Shown: piece after piece, positions 12,205 through 20,352 of the stretch
Layout: each line of letters opens with the position of its first letter
Position numbering within the stretch: the first letter of the stretch is position 1
NCBI RefSeq assembly: GCF_019469425.1
Contig: NZ_CP048272.1
Span: 186,001-250,000, forward strand
Reading direction: 5' to 3'
Length of the DNA: 64,000 nucleotides
DNA from: Bifidobacterium asteroides
Lineage (GTDB): Bacteria > Actinomycetota > Actinomycetes > Actinomycetales > Bifidobacteriaceae
Position numbers and translations under genes: made by a program
Notes under the pieces: model-generated
Database searches by the model: none
Told to the model about the DNA's origin: nothing
Seen by the model: only the letters and a program-made list of their open reading frames with translations

Positions 12205-13059
12205 ATGATTTCGATGGTTGGTCGGTCGGTTCGTAGGTGGTGGGGGTTGTTTGTGTTGCCTACGTTGTTGGCGTTTGTGGTTGGTTTTGTGGTGCCGTTT
12301 GTGATGGGTGTGTATTTGAGTTTTTGCCGGTTCACGACGGTGGTGGATGCCCGGTTTGTGGGGTTGGGCAATTATGCGGCGGCGTTGTCGGATGGGGAGT
12401 TCTGGCATGCGATGGGGTATACGGTGGCGTTCACGGTGGTGACGACGCTGGTGGTCAATGTGTGTGGTTTCGCGGTGGCGTATATGCTGACCAAGGCGAT
12501 CCGTGGGGCGAATGTGTTCCGTTCGGTGTTCTTCATGCCGAATCTGATCGGTGGGATCATCCTGGGGTATATCTGGCTGTTGTTGTTGAACGGGGTGCTG
12601 CAGCATTGGGGCAGGTCGATCACGTATTCGGGGGTGTATGGCTTCTGGGGGATGGTGCTGTTGTATTGCTGGCAGCAGATCGGCTATATGATGATCATTT
12701 ACATTGCCGGCCTTCAGGCGCTTCCTGGGGATGTGGTGGAGGCTGCTTCGGTTGACGGGGCCAGCGGCCGTCAGATCCTGTTCCGGATCACGCTGCCGTT
12801 GATGATGCCTTCGATCACGGTGTGCACGTTTCTGACGATGACCAACGGGTTCAAGATGTTCGATCAGAATCTGGCGTTGACCAATGGGGCGCCGTCGAAC
12901 ACGTCTGAGCTGCTGGCGCTGAACATTTACCGGACGTTCTACGGGCGCACGGGCTTCGAGGGCGTGGGCCAGGCGAAGGCGGTGGTGTTCTTCGTGATCG
13001 TGGCGGTGATCGCGGTGGTGCAGAACAGGCTGACGACCAGCAGGGAGGTTTCGGCATGA
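12205..13059 (+). CDS. ABC sugar transporter permease (MalF type), intact copy
   Basis: Predicted 284-residue inner-membrane subunit with about six hydrophobic helices. The cytoplasmic EAA loop that docks the ATPase is visible as EAASVDGASGRQILFRITLP. It is shorter than E. coli MalF, as usual in actinobacteria. The ATG at 12205 is chosen because it is also the start of the duplicated copy at 20353; AGGGCAGG lies just upstream. An in-frame GTG at 12181 is an alternative. The last four bases overlap the next permease (ATGA). The first 500 bp are strikingly rich in G- and T-ending codons. No ATPase gene is nearby. Confidence 0.92.
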   Translation: MISMVGRSVRRWWGLFVLPTLLAFVVGFVVPFVMGVYLSFCRFTTVVDARFVGLGNYAAALSDGEFWHAMGYTVAFTVVTTLVVNVCGFAVAYMLTKAIRGANVFRSVFFMPNLIGGIILGYIWLLLLNGVLQHWGRSITYSGVYGFWGMVLLYCWQQIGYMMIIYIAGLQALPGDVVEAASVDGASGRQILFRITLPLMMPSITVCTFLTMTNGFKMFDQNLALTNGAPSNTSELLALNIYRTFYGRTGFEGVGQAKAVVFFVIVAVIAVVQNRLTTSREVSA

Positions 13060-13892
13060 GCGGCAAGGTGAGGCATTCGGGCCTGTGGACCCTGTTCTTT
13101 GCTCTGGTGTCCTTGTTGTGGGTGTTCCCGATCGCGCTGGTGGTCGTGAACTCGTTCAAGAACAAGGCGTATATCTCGCGCAACGCGTTCTCGCTTCCTG
13201 CGGGCAGGACGTTCGTGGGCCTGGAGAACTACCGCAGGGGGGTGGAGCGGACCAATCTGCTGGCCAGCTTCGGCTGGACGGTGGTGGTGACCGTGGGCTC
13301 GGTCCTGCTGATCCTGGTGTGCACGTCCATGTGCGCCTGGTGGATCGTCAGGGTCAACACGCGGGTGGCCAGGTTCCTGTACCTGTTGTTCCTGTTCAAT
13401 ATGATCGTGCCTTTCCAGATGGTCATGTTCACCCTGTCGAAGATGGCTGACTCGCTGGGCCTGAACACGCCGTGGGGGCTGTGCGTGGTGTATCTGGGGT
13501 TCGGCGCCGGCCTGGCGGTGTTCATTTTCACGGGCGTGGTCAAGGGCATCCCCCAGGAGCTGGAGGAGTCGGCCATGATCGACGGGGCCGGCATCCCGCG
13601 CACCTTCTTCGGGATCGTGGTGCCGATCATGCGTCCCTCGATCGTGTCGGTGGCGATCCTGGAGGCCATGTGGATCTGGAACGACTTCCTGCTGCCCTAC
13701 CTGACCCTGGACATGCGCCGGTTCAAGACGATGAGCATCGCCATCCAATATTTGAAGGGCGGGTACGGCTCGGTGGACATGGGCGCGATGATGGGCTGCC
13801 TGGTCCTGGCCATCATCCCCATCGTCGTCTTCTACCTGATCTGCCAGAAATACATCATCAAAGGCGTCCTCGCCGGCGCCGTCAAAGGATAA
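13056..13892 (+). CDS. ABC sugar transporter permease (MalG type), copy A
   Basis: Predicted 278-residue inner-membrane permease, partner of the MalF-type protein. It has six hydrophobic segments and the EAA loop EELEESAMIDGAGIPRTFFGIVVP near residues 170-190. The C-terminus KYIIKGVLAGAVKG is the usual end of this family. The start overlaps the preceding stop by ATGA. The protein is identical to the one encoded at 21158-21994. The YesL-like gene follows about 100 bases later. Confidence 0.93.
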   Translation: MSGKVRHSGLWTLFFALVSLLWVFPIALVVVNSFKNKAYISRNAFSLPAGRTFVGLENYRRGVERTNLLASFGWTVVVTVGSVLLILVCTSMCAWWIVRVNTRVARFLYLLFLFNMIVPFQMVMFTLSKMADSLGLNTPWGLCVVYLGFGAGLAVFIFTGVVKGIPQELEESAMIDGAGIPRTFFGIVVPIMRPSIVSVAILEAMWIWNDFLLPYLTLDMRRFKTMSIAIQYLKGGYGSVDMGAMMGCLVLAIIPIVVFYLICQKYIIKGVLAGAVKG

Positions 13893-13997
13893 ACGAATTT
13901 ACGCCAGTTTGCAGTGGGTTATCATGGGAACCGGCATCACAATGGGGAACGAGCGTCCTTGCCGGTTTCCTGCCCTTTCTTGGCTTGGGGGGTCCCG

Positions 13998-14636
13998 TTG
14001 AGTTTTCTTTCTCCTGATTCAGGCTTCATGAGAGGTCTCGCCGATCTTATTGATGCCATATGGATTAACATCCTCATGCTGGTCACGTCAATCCCCCTGA
14101 TATCCATCGGAGCCGCTCTAACCGCCGGCCATGACGCCGCCAGGAGGAGCCTTGAAGGGCGAGGGCATGTGACATCGAACTATTTCCGTGCCTTCCGTTC
14201 AAACTTCGTAAAGGCAACCATGATCTGGCTTGTTTTCGGGCCATTGCTGCTGCTGTTGATCTACGCTTGGGTAGTTCTCCAAATCACGCCCTTGTTGATC
14301 GTCAAGTTTGCTCTCAGTATTTTGTGGGTGTTAGGGTTCGAGTGGGTATGGGCCTTGCAATCGCGTTTTGAAAACACTGTTGGCCGTACCTTGTTTAATG
14401 CGTGGATATTTGCCTTGACCAATCTTGGGAGAACATTGATCATGGTGCTTTTTGACGCTGCGTATCTTGTTCTGCTGGTCCTGTCTTGGTTCTACATGCC
14501 GCAAGGGCTCTTTTTGTTACTGCTTCTCGGCTATGGGACTTTGATCATGGTGCACACGCCTCTGCTTAATGGTGCCTTTAAGCATTTTGCTGCGAATGCC
14601 CCGATGTCACGGTCCGCCGCCGTTAAAGCAGATTAG
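13998..14636 (+). CDS. YesL-like DUF624 family membrane protein
   Basis: Predicted 212-residue integral membrane protein. The N-terminal block SPDSGFMRGLADLIDAIWIN and the SIPLISIGAALTAGHDAARR region are the family signature. Three to five hydrophobic helices follow. Family members often sit in polysaccharide-use loci with CUT1 transporters, and their role is unknown. A TTG at 13998, just after a GGGGGG stretch (ribosome-site-like), aligns best with the usual family start; an ATG at 13914 would add 28 residues that do not look family-like. It lies between the permeases and a LacI gene. Confidence 0.8.
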   Translation: MSFLSPDSGFMRGLADLIDAIWINILMLVTSIPLISIGAALTAGHDAARRSLEGRGHVTSNYFRAFRSNFVKATMIWLVFGPLLLLLIYAWVVLQITPLLIVKFALSILWVLGFEWVWALQSRFENTVGRTLFNAWIFALTNLGRTLIMVLFDAAYLVLLVLSWFYMPQGLFLLLLLGYGTLIMVHTPLLNGAFKHFAANAPMSRSAAVKAD

Positions 14637-14684
14637 AAGAAGACCGCTGACTGAGGTTGGCTCGCAATATTACAATGAGGGTCC

Positions 14685-15734
14685 ATGGTTACACTTCAGG
14701 ATGTCGCTCGAGCCGCAGGTGTTTCGATTGCCACGGCGTCCTGGGCAATCAATAACAATAAGAACGTCAGGATTCCTGAGTCCACCATGAGGAAAGTCCG
14801 CAAAGTTGCGGCGGATCTGGGATACAGGCAGAATGCCATGGCCCGAAGCCTTGCCAGAGGACGGTCCGACCTGATTGGGTTTATTAGCGATGGGGTGGCT
14901 ACTTCCCCTTTTGCGGGGCAGGTCATTCAAGGTGCTCAGGATGAGGCTTGGCGCAACGGAAAGATCCTGCTGATTGTCGATACGCATGGAGAACCCGATA
15001 TTGAGCGCAGAGCCTGTGCTTTCATGCTGGAACGGCAAGTGGAGGGAATCGTGTATTCGTCCTGGGTCCACCACGAGGTTCGCCCTCCTGAGGACTTGGC
15101 CCGGGTGAATTCCGTCCTTGTGAACTGTTTTGATCGTCTGGGTCGATTCCCGGCAGTGGTGCCGGATGAAGTCCAGGGAGGCCGCACGGCTACGGAAATG
15201 CTGACAAATGCAGGCCATAAGCGTATAGCTTTCGTCAACGCCACCGAGCAGACGCCGGCCTCGCAGGGTAGGTTGCAAGGGTATAAGGAGGCTTTGGCTG
15301 CAGCCGGATTGAAGTACGACCCGGACATGGTGATGACCTGCACGGTGGATCAGGAAGGCGGATACGGCATCATGTCTCAGGTCATGCAGACCAGCGCCAC
15401 GGCGGTATTCTGCCATAACGACCGCACTGCCATGGGCCTGTTCGATGCGCTTCGCGAACGAGGAATGCATGTGCCAGACGATATTTCGGTGGTGGGATTC
15501 GACAATCAGAAATTGATTTCCGCCCATCTCCATCCGGCGCTCTCCACAGTTGGTCTGCCGCAGTATGACCTCGGGGTGCTTGGAATTCGCACGCTGCTGC
15601 AACGCGAGGATGTCGGCGAGAAGGGCGAGGGTGGCAGCGCTGACGCTGCTGGCGAGCACGGGCCCTATTCGCCCATCAGGGTGGCCTGCCCTTCAGTGCC
15701 CCGCGACTCAATACGCATCCTCGAGGCTTCTTGA
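14685..15734 (+). CDS. LacI family transcriptional regulator
   Basis: Predicted 349-residue repressor. It has an N-terminal helix-turn-helix (LQDVARAAGVSIATASWAIN), a hinge helix region (YRQNAMARSLARGRSDLIG) and an effector domain ending in VVGFDNQKLISAHLHPALSTV. The recognition helix carries TASWAIN where most LacI proteins have TVSRVLN, so its operator may differ. TGAGGG precedes the ATG at 14685. Codirectional with the next GH32 gene, it is the best candidate for the CTTAANCGNTTA-type sites at 15838 and 17383. Confidence 0.92.
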   Translation: MVTLQDVARAAGVSIATASWAINNNKNVRIPESTMRKVRKVAADLGYRQNAMARSLARGRSDLIGFISDGVATSPFAGQVIQGAQDEAWRNGKILLIVDTHGEPDIERRACAFMLERQVEGIVYSSWVHHEVRPPEDLARVNSVLVNCFDRLGRFPAVVPDEVQGGRTATEMLTNAGHKRIAFVNATEQTPASQGRLQGYKEALAAAGLKYDPDMVMTCTVDQEGGYGIMSQVMQTSATAVFCHNDRTAMGLFDALRERGMHVPDDISVVGFDNQKLISAHLHPALSTVGLPQYDLGVLGIRTLLQREDVGEKGEGGSADAAGEHGPYSPIRVACPSVPRDSIRILEAS

Positions 15735-15806
15735 TTTATGGATCACTGGGATGCGAGGTATCTGCGCCTCCCAATGAAGTTGATATCCCTCGGTTTATGG
15801 CCTTGT

Positions 15807-15855
15807 TTGACTTTTAGCATCAGGCTAATATAATGAGTGCTTAATCGCTTAAACA
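15807..15855 (+). promoter_or_regulatory. Promoter and operator of the GH32 gene
   Basis: TTGACT (15807-15812) and TATAAT (15829-15834) are 16 bp apart and form a near-consensus promoter. The palindrome TGCTTAATCGCTTAAACA (15838-15855) follows at once and would cover the transcription start. Its centre CTTAATCGCTTAA resembles the site upstream of the binding-protein gene at 17467. Confidence 0.75.
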
Positions 15856-15905
15856 ATGATGTAGCTAAGGGTCCGATATGTGCGATCCTCGACGGAAAGG
15901 TTGCA

Positions 15906-17300
15906 ATGACTAAGCTGTATTATCAATTCCCGGGCACCTGGTTCGGAGACTGCATGCCCTTTGGAAAAGGAGATGAGTTCTTCCTCTTCCATCAGCGCGA
16001 TAACCGGGACCCAGAACCATTCGGTAAGCCGTTTGGATGGGACTTGGCGACGACTAAAGACTTTGTTCATTATCGGGATTGTGGCGTTGCTATTCCGCGA
16101 GGCGGAGACGCAGACCAGGATCAATTCATATATGCTGGAAGTGTCTGTGAGGGTGAAGGCGCTTATCATGCCTTCTACACCGCCTATAACAGGGATTACT
16201 CCGCGCAGGGAAAGCCGGCGCAGGTCCTCATGCATGCAGTGAGTCATGACCTTTATCATTGGAAGAAGACTCAAGATGCCCTGACCTTCTCGCCCCAGGA
16301 AGGCTACGACCCTGATGATTGGCGAGACCCTTGGGTCATCCGCGACGATGAGCGTGATCGCTATCTATTGATCCTTGGCGCGCGTAAGCAGGGTCCTAAA
16401 ACCGTACAGTCGGGGCGAACCGTGGCATTCTCGTCAAAAGACCTAGAGCACTGGAGTTTTGAAGGTGATTTCTGGGCGCCCAACCTTTACACCATGCATG
16501 AGATGCCTGATCTTTTCAAAATGGGCGATTGGTGGTATCACATCGTCACTGAATACAGTGACAAGCATGGAATGGTCTACAGAATGGCCCACTCGCTCGA
16601 GGGGCCTTGGGCTGCTCCTGCCGACGATGCATTTGATGGCAGCGCCTACTATGCCGGCCGCACCTTTGAACTGAACGGCAAGCGGATAATGTTCGGTTGG
16701 GTCGGCACCAAGGAAAACGAAGACGACAGGTCCAATTATGAATGGGGCGGGACTTTCGCTCCTCATCAGGTCTATCAGCGTGAGGATGGGTCCCTTGGCG
16801 TGCAGCCGGTTGACACCCTATGGAGCGCCTTCAACCACCGTCGCGAGATTGCAGACTTCAACATAGATGCGTCGGCCGGACGAGCAGAAAAGACCGTAGT
16901 CCAAGACTGCAGTGATCTGTATTCGTTTGAGGCGGATCTGACCTTCTCCCCGGGAACCCGTTCATTTGGTCTGCGGCTGAATGAAAACGAAGACACCGGT
17001 GAGTCCTACCAGTTCATATTCAAGGTCGGCGAGAACAGGTTCCTCTTTGAAAACAACCCGAACTATCCCTGGTTCGCCAACATGAATATAGGGTTGGAAC
17101 GGCCGCTTGAATTGGTTGCAGGGCAGAAGTACCACCTGCAGCTCATAGTTGACGACACCATTGCCACCCTATATGTAAATGGCGTGGCTTTGAATTCCAG
17201 GATGTACAAGAAACCTGGCGATGACCTGGGAATTTTCGTGACAGAGGGGTCGTTGCAGACCACCAACATAACATTTTCCAACACGTTGAAAGAGGGGTGA
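15906..17300 (+). CDS. Atypical GH32 beta-fructosidase-like glycoside hydrolase
   Basis: Predicted 464-residue cytoplasmic enzyme (no signal peptide) with a five-bladed propeller and a C-terminal beta-sandwich (about 330-460). The GH32 transition-state motif is clear (WRDPWV, R140-D141-P142), and HEMPDLF supplies the acid/base candidate E199. The usual N-terminal WMNDPNG nucleophile motif is replaced by WFGDCMPF, leaving D15 as candidate nucleophile. It probably acts on fructosides (sucrose, fructo-oligosaccharides, levan or difructose), but linkage specificity is open. The ATG at 15906 follows GAAAGG; upstream in-frame codons are dropped. Confidence 0.82.
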   Translation: MTKLYYQFPGTWFGDCMPFGKGDEFFLFHQRDNRDPEPFGKPFGWDLATTKDFVHYRDCGVAIPRGGDADQDQFIYAGSVCEGEGAYHAFYTAYNRDYSAQGKPAQVLMHAVSHDLYHWKKTQDALTFSPQEGYDPDDWRDPWVIRDDERDRYLLILGARKQGPKTVQSGRTVAFSSKDLEHWSFEGDFWAPNLYTMHEMPDLFKMGDWWYHIVTEYSDKHGMVYRMAHSLEGPWAAPADDAFDGSAYYAGRTFELNGKRIMFGWVGTKENEDDRSNYEWGGTFAPHQVYQREDGSLGVQPVDTLWSAFNHRREIADFNIDASAGRAEKTVVQDCSDLYSFEADLTFSPGTRSFGLRLNENEDTGESYQFIFKVGENRFLFENNPNYPWFANMNIGLERPLELVAGQKYHLQLIVDDTIATLYVNGVALNSRMYKKPGDDLGIFVTEGSLQTTNITFSNTLKEG

Positions 17301-17382
17301 CTTCCTTAGCTGTTGAAAATTGATCGCCGGCGCCTGGCGACGTTGCCACAGGTGTCGGCGAGCTGAGTAATGAACCATTGAG

Positions 17383-17423
17383 CTTAAGCGTTTATTCGTC
17401 AGTCGAAAGGCACGAATAAGCGC
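17383..17423 (+). promoter_or_regulatory. Operator-like inverted repeat upstream of binding protein 2
   Basis: CTTAAGCGTTTATT (17383-17396) shares its centre with the GH32 operator. GCGTTTATTCGT (17388-17399) can also pair with ACGAATAAGCGC (17412-17423), with one G-T pair. Either two operators face each other or a hairpin forms in the leader. It lies 44-84 bases before the start codon at 17467. Confidence 0.55.
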
Positions 17424-17466
17424 CCGATAAAGTAGTCGGCCAAAGAGTAATGGAGTAATAGTAATA

Positions 17467-18780
17467 ATGAGAAAAATCACCAAAGCAGTGGCTCTGGCAG
17501 GAGCGCTCGCTATGTCCATAGGCGGATTAAGCGCATGCGGAGGCTCTCAGGCTAGTGCCGACAAGGGACACGTCTATTATTTAAGCGCCAAACCTGAGCA
17601 ACAGGATGAGTTCAAGGATCTGGCCAAGCAGTTCACCAAGGATACCGGTGTACCCGTTGATGTGTCTGTTGCTTCTTCCGGTACGTATGAGCAGTCCTTG
17701 AAGAGCGAGCTGGCAAAATCCAACGCGCCCACCATGTTCGACGTTGATAACAATGATTTCCAGAACTGGGGAGATTACTATCGCGATATGTCCGGGACGA
17801 AGATCTACAAGGATCTGAAGAATCAGGACTATGCCCTTAAGCTCAAGGACAAGGTTGTAGCCGTTCCCTTCGTTATGGAACGCTATGGCATCATCTATAA
17901 CAAAGCACTGATGAAGAAGTACTTCGAAGCCAAATGGTCCAGCATAAAGTCCATAGACAAGGTCGACAACTTCAAGGCGCTGAAGACTGTTGCCGATGAA
18001 ATCCAAGAGCACAAGGACGACCTTGGAGTGAAAGGCGCCTTCAGCTCAGCAGGATTCGACAGCAGCTCCAGCAAGAGATTTGGAGATCAGCTCGCCCATA
18101 TTCCGGTCTACTACGAGTATCGGGATCAGAACACCGAAAAAGAGCCCCCGACACTTACTGGAAAATACATGGATAACTTCAAGAACATCTTTGATTTGTA
18201 CCTAAAGGATTCTACAACTCCGGCATCGGAGCTTTCAAGCGCCACGATGGACGACTCCAACAGCGAGTTTGCGACTAAGCAATCTGTATTCCTGCAGAAT
18301 GGTTCCTGGGGTTATCCTCAGATTAAGGATCAGGATGTGGCTGACAAGGATATCGGAGTCCTGCCCATCTATATCGGCGTGCCAGGCGAAGAAAAGTCTG
18401 GGCTGACGGTTAGCTTCATGTACTTTGCCACCAACAAAAACGCTTCGGACAAGGACCGGAAGGCTACCGAACAATTCCTGAATTACATTTTGGAGAACGA
18501 TAAGGCCCGCAAGATCTTCACTGATGAGATGGGCTTTGAGACGCCGTTCAAGTCCTATGAAAAGGCGGGATTCAAGTCGAAGAACCCCGTGCAGAGGGCC
18601 AATGACGCATATGCAAAAGCCGGTGACTACGACACTGTTATTCACCCTCTTCCCAGTGCCCAATGGGTGGCTTCGCTCAGCGATGCCATGCTTGAATATG
18701 CCCAGGGCACCGGAAGTTGGTCAAAAGTCGCCTCCGCCTTTGTAGACGGTTGGGCAAAGGAATACAAGACCACCCACTGA
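17467..18780 (+). CDS. ABC sugar transporter, solute-binding lipoprotein (family 1), copy 2
   Basis: Predicted 437-residue lipoprotein with lipobox LSAC (C24). The mature start GHVYYLSAKPEQQDEFKDLA and the core ASSGTYEQSLKSELAKSNAP are closely paralleled by the next gene. The region VKGAFSSAGFDSSS and the C-terminal LEYAQGTGSWSKVASAFVDGWA are shared by all three binding proteins in this region. A weak GGAG precedes the ATG at 17467. It lies downstream of the GH32 gene with its own candidate operator. Confidence 0.93.
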   Translation: MRKITKAVALAGALAMSIGGLSACGGSQASADKGHVYYLSAKPEQQDEFKDLAKQFTKDTGVPVDVSVASSGTYEQSLKSELAKSNAPTMFDVDNNDFQNWGDYYRDMSGTKIYKDLKNQDYALKLKDKVVAVPFVMERYGIIYNKALMKKYFEAKWSSIKSIDKVDNFKALKTVADEIQEHKDDLGVKGAFSSAGFDSSSSKRFGDQLAHIPVYYEYRDQNTEKEPPTLTGKYMDNFKNIFDLYLKDSTTPASELSSATMDDSNSEFATKQSVFLQNGSWGYPQIKDQDVADKDIGVLPIYIGVPGEEKSGLTVSFMYFATNKNASDKDRKATEQFLNYILENDKARKIFTDEMGFETPFKSYEKAGFKSKNPVQRANDAYAKAGDYDTVIHPLPSAQWVASLSDAMLEYAQGTGSWSKVASAFVDGWAKEYKTTH

Positions 18781-18814
18781 GACGAGTGGGGATAACCATC
18801 AGTTTGACCATGTT

Positions 18815-18845
18815 GGACATCCCACTGAGATCTGGTGGGATGTCC
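18815..18845. repeat. Perfect 11-bp inverted repeat between two binding-protein genes
   Basis: GGACATCCCAC (18815-18825) pairs perfectly with GTGGGATGTCC (18835-18845), with a 9-base loop. No T tract follows. It could stabilise the upstream transcript's 3' end or act as a partial terminator. Confidence 0.6.
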
Positions 18846-18946
18846 TCTCTGGCCCAGGATGCGAGATGGCGTTCTTGGCTGCAATCCAGCGGGGCTTGAT
18901 TTTCCGCAACCAATCTGGTGCGGAACTGTATGAAATGAGATGGGTC

Positions 18947-20266
18947 ATGGGTGTAAAAACAAAATCTGCGTTTGCCGTAGGTCTTGCATGCGCAATGGTC
19001 ATGGCATCCGCCGCGTGCGGCGGTACCTCAGCTTCAGAAGCAAAGGGTCGAGTGTACATGATCAGCCAGAAAGTGGAAAACAACGATCAGTTCCTCCAAC
19101 TCGGGAAGCAATTCACCAAAGATACAGGCATACCGTTTGATTTGATTTCCCCCTCTGCCGACAGTTATGAGCAGACTTTGAAGAGTGAGCTGGCCAAGAG
19201 CAAAGCTCCGACTGTCATCGGCCTCGACAACAACGACTATCCCAATTGGTCGGACTATTGCGCGGATCTGTCCAAAACACGCATGTACAAAGATCTTGCA
19301 GATCCGGATTACGTACTTAAGACCGGGGAAAAGGTGGGCGCCATTCCGTTCGTCCTGGACCGCTATGGCATCATCTATAACAAAGCTATTTTGAATAAAT
19401 ACTTTAAGGCACCGTGGGCCAGCGTCCGTTCGGCGGATGCCATCAGAGGATTTGACAGTTTGAAAACCGTGGCTGATGAAATTCAGAGTCACAAAGACTA
19501 TCTTGGGGTCAAAGGAGCCTTCACGTCCGCCGGATTCGAATCAAGCTCTATCCGACGATATGGTGACCAGCTGGCTCATATACCGGTCTACTACGAGTAT
19601 CGAGATAAGAACGTCACAGAGTTGCCAGCGACTGTTTCTGATAAATATATGCCCAATCTCAAGAAGATTTTTGATTTGTATGTGAAAGACGAAACCATTG
19701 CACCGACCCAGCTTTCCAGTGCGACATTCGACGATGCTGTTTCCGAGTTCGGCCTTGGCGACGCAGTTTTCATTCAAACGGGATCCTGGGCATATCCGCA
19801 ATTAAGAAATCAGGAGGTTGCCGACAAAGATATGGGAGTTCTGCCCATCTATATGGGTGTGCCGGGCGAGGACAAAGCCGGGCTGACCATAAGCTCCAAC
19901 TACTTTGCCGTTAATTCGAGGATATCGCCGGAGGACCGGCGAGCTACGGAGAGATTTATGTCATGGATGCTGGATAGCGACAGCGCCAGGAAAATCGTTA
20001 CGGACACCATGGGGTTCGAAACCCCATTTAAGTCCTATGCGAAGGCTGGGTACAAGACAAAGAACCCGATCCTCCGCGCCAACGATGATTACGCCAAGCG
20101 TGGCTGCTATGACATAATTATCCGTCCTCTACCTACCCAGCAATGGTCATTGAGTCTAGGCAATGCCATGTTGGAGTACGCCCAGGGTACCGGGCCTTGG
20201 ACCGGCGTTGAGTCGGCCTTTGTCAACGGCTGGGCTTCTGAGTACAAGACCACACATAAGGGATGA
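18947..20266 (+). CDS. ABC sugar transporter, solute-binding lipoprotein (family 1), copy 3
   Basis: Predicted 439-residue lipoprotein; the signal peptide ends with ASAAC (C24). It is a close paralogue of the preceding gene, with GRVYMISQKVENNDQFLQLG at the mature start, VKGAFTSAGFESSSIRRYGDQLAHIPVYYEYRDKN and the LEYAQGTGPW end block. The ATG at 18947 gives the cleanest signal peptide; an ATG at 18935 is possible. It lies 86 bases before the damaged permease copy. Tandem paralogues suggest related but distinct ligands. Confidence 0.92.
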   Translation: MGVKTKSAFAVGLACAMVMASAACGGTSASEAKGRVYMISQKVENNDQFLQLGKQFTKDTGIPFDLISPSADSYEQTLKSELAKSKAPTVIGLDNNDYPNWSDYCADLSKTRMYKDLADPDYVLKTGEKVGAIPFVLDRYGIIYNKAILNKYFKAPWASVRSADAIRGFDSLKTVADEIQSHKDYLGVKGAFTSAGFESSSIRRYGDQLAHIPVYYEYRDKNVTELPATVSDKYMPNLKKIFDLYVKDETIAPTQLSSATFDDAVSEFGLGDAVFIQTGSWAYPQLRNQEVADKDMGVLPIYMGVPGEDKAGLTISSNYFAVNSRISPEDRRATERFMSWMLDSDSARKIVTDTMGFETPFKSYAKAGYKTKNPILRANDDYAKRGCYDIIIRPLPTQQWSLSLGNAMLEYAQGTGPWTGVESAFVNGWASEYKTTHKG

Positions 20267-20275
20267 ATTGATACG

Positions 20276-20305
20276 GCCGGCCCCGTGTTTTAGAGCTGGG
20301 CCGGC
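20276..20305. repeat. Hairpin between binding protein 3 and the permease copy
   Basis: GCCGGCCC (20276-20283) pairs with GGGCCGGC (20298-20305) around a loop containing TTTTA. It lies just after the stop codon. As in many binding-protein operons, such a structure could give more binding protein than permease. Confidence 0.5.
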
Positions 20306-20352
20306 TCCAAGGTTCTAGTGCAGACTGCATGATTCCAGGTTTGGAGGTTTCG

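Larger units (their letters stand above)
12203..13894 (+). repeat. Long direct repeat, copy A (permease pair)
   Basis: This block reappears at 20351-21996. Every stretch I compared is identical base for base apart from a 45-bp and a 1-bp deletion in the second copy. The repeat begins two bases before the first start codon and ends three bases beyond the second stop codon, so it covers almost exactly two coding sequences. Flanking sequences are unrelated. Confidence 0.95.

Noticed and set aside
12094-12606. Long antisense ORF rich in Gln, His and Pro across the permease gene, repeated at 20290-20709
   Set aside because: It is the mirror of the G/T-rich permease codons on the opposite strand and has no recognisable domain. 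It recurs only because the permease is duplicated.
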